A DNA stretch of 64,000 bases from Metabacillus malikii (GTDB lineage: Bacteria > Bacillota > Bacilli > Bacillales > Bacillaceae): NCBI RefSeq assembly GCF_030813355.1, contig NZ_JAUSUD010000024.1, forward strand, positions 1-64,000. The letters run 5' to 3'. Positions 61,633 to 64,000 of the stretch are shown piece by piece. The stretch's first letter is position 1; each line of letters starts with the position of its first letter. The notes under the pieces were generated by a model, which ran no database searches, was not told the origin of the DNA, and was given only the letters and a program-made list of their open reading frames with translations. Made by a program: the position numbers and the translations under genes.

Positions 61633-61659
61633 GAAGCAAGGGGACGGTTCTTTTGCTTC
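61633..61659 (+). repeat. GGGGACGGTTC-type repeat after the amidase stop
   Basis: GAAGCAA-ggggacggttctt-TTGCTTC begins one base after the TAG. A near-identical element ends the ORF at 63445. It is a second REP-like family, related to the GGGGACAGTCCCC type. Confidence 0.7.
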
Positions 61660-61663
61660 AATG

Positions 61664-61707
61664 AAAAGCTGGGGAAGATTATGAATTTAATCCTTCCCCA
61701 GCTTTTT
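61664..61707 (+). terminator. terminator of the amidase gene
   Basis: AAAAGCTGGGGAAG pairs perfectly with CTTCCCCAGCTTTT, with GATT/AATC inside. Confidence 0.9.
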
Positions 61708-62152
61708 GTATTTTTGTCAGTCTTTCTAGGTTTGTATGTAAGTGTGGTAGATAGTTAATATGTTGGGATTATTAAACTCTTATTTGGTAATTCTTTTTTC
61801 ATGAGTAGAATGGAAATCCCTCATACCTTCTAAAAATCTCCTCATAATTAAGTTCAGCGGTCGAAGGTACTGAATTAACATATCCAAAAGATGTTTCTAT
61901 TATCTTAGACTGAACTCTGTGTCAAATAGACTCATTGGTAGTTGCACAAATAACAGCGCATCTTATTAATAGCACGAGTTAGAATTATAGATGGAAAGAG
62001 GCTATTACGAACTTTGTCGAATGAATGTAAGGTAAAAATTAACTATAAAATGATAGAATATAAAATTGTGAGTATCCGATTTTTAAGTAAAGTGGTAGCT
62101 TATTAGAAATCTAGTAAGGCAGTTAATGGTCTTACAAAAATAGGAGAGAAAA
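61708..62152. other. spacer before the O-antigen-ligase gene
   Basis: No gene or clear site recognised in about 445 bp; AGGAGAG at 62142-62148 is the ribosome binding site of the next gene. Confidence 0.3.
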
Positions 62153-63445
62153 ATGAAGTCGCATATACATAATATTTATTTTATTGCCCTAGCCATGTTG
62201 ATAAGTATCTATCCCTTTCTCTTAAAGCCGTTAGGTGATATCAATTATTCAACGTTTAATAAATTGCTTCTTTTAACCACTTCTGTCATTATACTTTGGG
62301 GTTATCTCATACACTACTTGTTCCACTCAAAACAATTATCATCACTTTTTCAAACGAAGGCTGAGAAGCTGGCAGTTTTATTCTTTATCTTGATATTCAT
62401 ATCAACACTGTTTTCGTTAAATCCTTGGGTTTCGTTCCTAGGTAGTGCAAGGGAGTATCAAGGTTTCCTTTACTGGTTCTCGTTCCTCTCTCTGTTTATT
62501 TTCTCTTACCAGTTTATTCGGGAGACAAAGCAAATCTTGATTGTTAAATGTTTTGTGAATGTTTCAGTAATCATTGGGTTTTATAACATATGGCAGCACC
62601 ATCATTATAGTACTGATACATACTTTTATAAAAGCTGGGGATTTTTTGATAACTCTAACCACTATGGAACCTACATGGTGATTATGATTAATTTATCGCT
62701 GTTGTTGTATCTTATGTCTAATAATTTAAAGGGTCTCGTGTTTTATTGGGTGGTAAATGGTGTACTTTTCTTGTCGTTATTCTATTCAGGCTCTCGCGGT
62801 GCGTGGGTCAGTGTCCTTTTATGTATTGTGCTTTATACAATACTCGTCATAGTACCGCAACGCCAATTGTGGAAACGGTGGCTGCTTCTCTTCCTTGTTC
62901 CAATAAGTTTGTTGCTGACAGTGAATATCATCGAAAATGGTTTTTTAACGAATCGACTTGATAGTGTTGTAGCTGACTTAATGACATTTCTAGATGAGGA
63001 TGAAAGCAGTGATGATGCAGGGTCTGGTCGCGGTGAAATATGGAAAAAGACGATACCACTTATTAAAGACTATGCCTTAATTGGCTCAGGCCCTAGTACT
63101 TTTAGTATTGTTTATTTTGAAAAGAACACCTCTCCTGATGAGATCCAAGTTGATAATTCACACAACGATTTTCTTGAGATTGCATTTAGTATGGGGATTC
63201 CAGCATTGCTTGTATATTGTGTTTTCCTGTTCACGATATTGAAGCAAGGATTTAAAACCGTTAGAGAACTTGAAGGAGAAACTAAAATTTATTTACAAGG
63301 CCTCCTAATCACAATTTTTGGCTACCTTGTTAAATCGTTATTTAATATTAGCGTGATTCCAGTTGCCCCATTCTTCTGGGTCTTGCTAGGGATGGCATAT
63401 GCGTGTTCATTAAGGAAGCGGGGGGACGGTTCCTTTGCTTCCTAA
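62153..63445 (+). CDS. O-antigen ligase/polymerase family membrane protein
   Basis: The 430-residue protein has about 11-12 helices and the Wzy_C domain: FDNSNHYGTYMV, YSGSRGAWVSVLL and, in the outer loop, GSGRGEIWKKTIPLIKDYALIGSGPSTF and VDNSHNDFLEIAFSMG, the WaaL/PglL pattern with the functional His. It may link glycans to a carrier or wall polymer. Its last codons (about GDGSFAS and stop) lie in a repeat element, so the C-terminus has been replaced. Confidence 0.8.
   Translation: MKSHIHNIYFIALAMLISIYPFLLKPLGDINYSTFNKLLLLTTSVIILWGYLIHYLFHSKQLSSLFQTKAEKLAVLFFILIFISTLFSLNPWVSFLGSAREYQGFLYWFSFLSLFIFSYQFIRETKQILIVKCFVNVSVIIGFYNIWQHHHYSTDTYFYKSWGFFDNSNHYGTYMVIMINLSLLLYLMSNNLKGLVFYWVVNGVLFLSLFYSGSRGAWVSVLLCIVLYTILVIVPQRQLWKRWLLLFLVPISLLLTVNIIENGFLTNRLDSVVADLMTFLDEDESSDDAGSGRGEIWKKTIPLIKDYALIGSGPSTFSIVYFEKNTSPDEIQVDNSHNDFLEIAFSMGIPALLVYCVFLFTILKQGFKTVRELEGETKIYLQGLLITIFGYLVKSLFNISVIPVAPFFWVLLGMAYACSLRKRGDGSFAS
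63414..63442 (+). repeat. GGGGACGGTTCC-type repeat inside the 3' end of an ORF
   Basis: GGAAGCGGGGGGACGGTTCC then TTTGCTTCC, with GGAAGC and GCTTCC as ends. It matches the element at 61633 and supplies the last codons and the stop of the preceding gene. Confidence 0.7.
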
Positions 63446-63803
63446 ATTTACTATTGGCTCGGTTTATACTTGATGAAAAGTCAACTTATAAGCATCTCTA
63501 AGTTTTAAGATAGATAACCATTAATAAGTCTAATAAAGAGGAAGTTTAGTTCAAAATTATTATTTTCTGAACAAGAAACTTGAGCATTATATCGTGAATG
63601 GTAAAAATATCCATATATAGGTAACTCTTTTAAGTATATAATTTTTATTGGAACATAACTTTACAAAGGTTAGTAGAATTGAACTGAACTATATAAGTCG
63701 ATGTGGAAGGGATTAGAATGGTAATTTAAATCGATTTAGTAGATTTAGAACGCGAAAGAGACAATCAAAATAGTAGGATATCCATTACAAAGGAGCAGCA
63801 CTC
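63446..63803. other. AT-rich spacer, nothing identified
   Basis: No gene longer than a few codons and no convincing promoter. AAAGGAG at 63789-63795 belongs to the next gene. Confidence 0.3.
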
Positions 63804-64000
63804 GTGAAAATACCAAAACTATACTACCCATACATATTAGTAGCAATACTAGGTGCAATATCAGTCGTCATCTGTATTGAAATCTTCCCAATAAAGACAA
63901 CAGCTGATTTAGTCAATTTCATCGTAACGTTTTTATCATTAGTCATCGCTTTTATTGCCTTTATCATTGCCACACAAACATACATCTCAATCGACAGTGT
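63804..64000 (+). CDS. membrane protein, partial at the right edge
   Basis: GTG at 63804 has AAAGGAG 8 bases upstream, and the frame stays open to the window end (65 codons). It encodes two transmembrane helices (about 10-26 and 38-58) and then ATQTYISI. It resembles the start of a small membrane protein with a later cytoplasmic part. Incomplete, so no family is named. Confidence 0.55.
   Translation, partial: MKIPKLYYPYILVAILGAISVVICIEIFPIKTTADLVNFIVTFLSLVIAFIAFIIATQTYISIDS

Noticed and set aside
1-64000. tRNA and rRNA genes
   Set aside because: None recognised on either strand by eye.

Overview
The window looks like a chromosome segment of a spore-forming, low-GC member of the Bacillaceae. 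The evidence is a cotJABC spore-coat operon, Gram-positive style AGGAGG ribosome binding sites, frequent TTG and GTG starts, a class IV (PhaR/PhaC) polyester synthase, and a gene order (fabZ, ywpF, ssbB, ywqA, ywqB, then ywqC-ywqD-ywqE) that matches, from memory, the ywp/ywq region of Bacillus subtilis. I cannot name the species.

Layout. 1-4.0 kb: AT-rich accessory block of small membrane, lipoprotein and unknown genes, with a C-protein-like XRE regulator and perfect palindromic operators, a frameshifted HNH nuclease gene, and a dispersed hairpin repeat. 4.0-5.2 kb: an intact but divergent fabZ beside the 3' half of a second fabZ, then a roughly 246-bp MITE-like repeat. 5.3-7.5 kb: acidic lipoprotein, a 21-bp-period repeat, and cotJABC. 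7.5-11.4 kb: three-gene ABC transporter cassette flanked by two copies of the same terminator hairpin. 11.4-17.5 kb: ywpF, ssbB, SNF2 helicase ywqA, SWIM protein ywqB and small proteins. 17.8-23.6 kb: SDR reductase, phaR, phaC, a REP-associated tyrosine transposase (RAYT), a SEC-C protein and a ROK sugar kinase. These are interspersed with many GGGGACAGTCCCC-type palindromes that are probably the RAYT's REP repeats.

23.7-35.2 kb: a minus-strand phosphonate (C-P lyase) locus: PHP phosphodiesterase, phnF, then phnGHIJKML, phnD, phnC and two phnE genes. A 11-bp-phased PhoP-box-like array lies in front of phnG. The adjoining PHP gene is a good candidate for the cyclic phosphodiesterase that replaces PhnP.

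36-55.7 kb: an exopolysaccharide cluster. It opens with the Wzz-like activator, BY-kinase and PHP phosphatase (ywqCDE), then a UDP-HexNAc 4,6-dehydratase, UDP-glucose pyrophosphorylase, a lone pseudopilin, the initiating sugar-phosphate transferase with its partner reductase, glycosyltransferases, a UDP-HexNAc dehydrogenase, Wzy, Wzx, and the complete dTDP-L-rhamnose set (rmlA, C, D, B). Together they describe a Wzx/Wzy-dependent polymer containing rhamnose, probably a HexNAc uronic acid and probably a QuiNAc/FucNAc-type first sugar.

55.8-64 kb: an HTH protein, two small zinc-ribbon proteins, a structured RNA with its own terminator ahead of a frameshifted sigma-like gene, a small Cys/His protein, a large amidase with nine ChW repeats, an O-antigen-ligase-family protein whose last codons are supplied by a repeat element, and a membrane protein that runs off the right edge. 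The observations I rate highest are the structured RNA at 57.4 kb, the RAYT/REP system with its local codon-composition anomaly, and the double fabZ junction.
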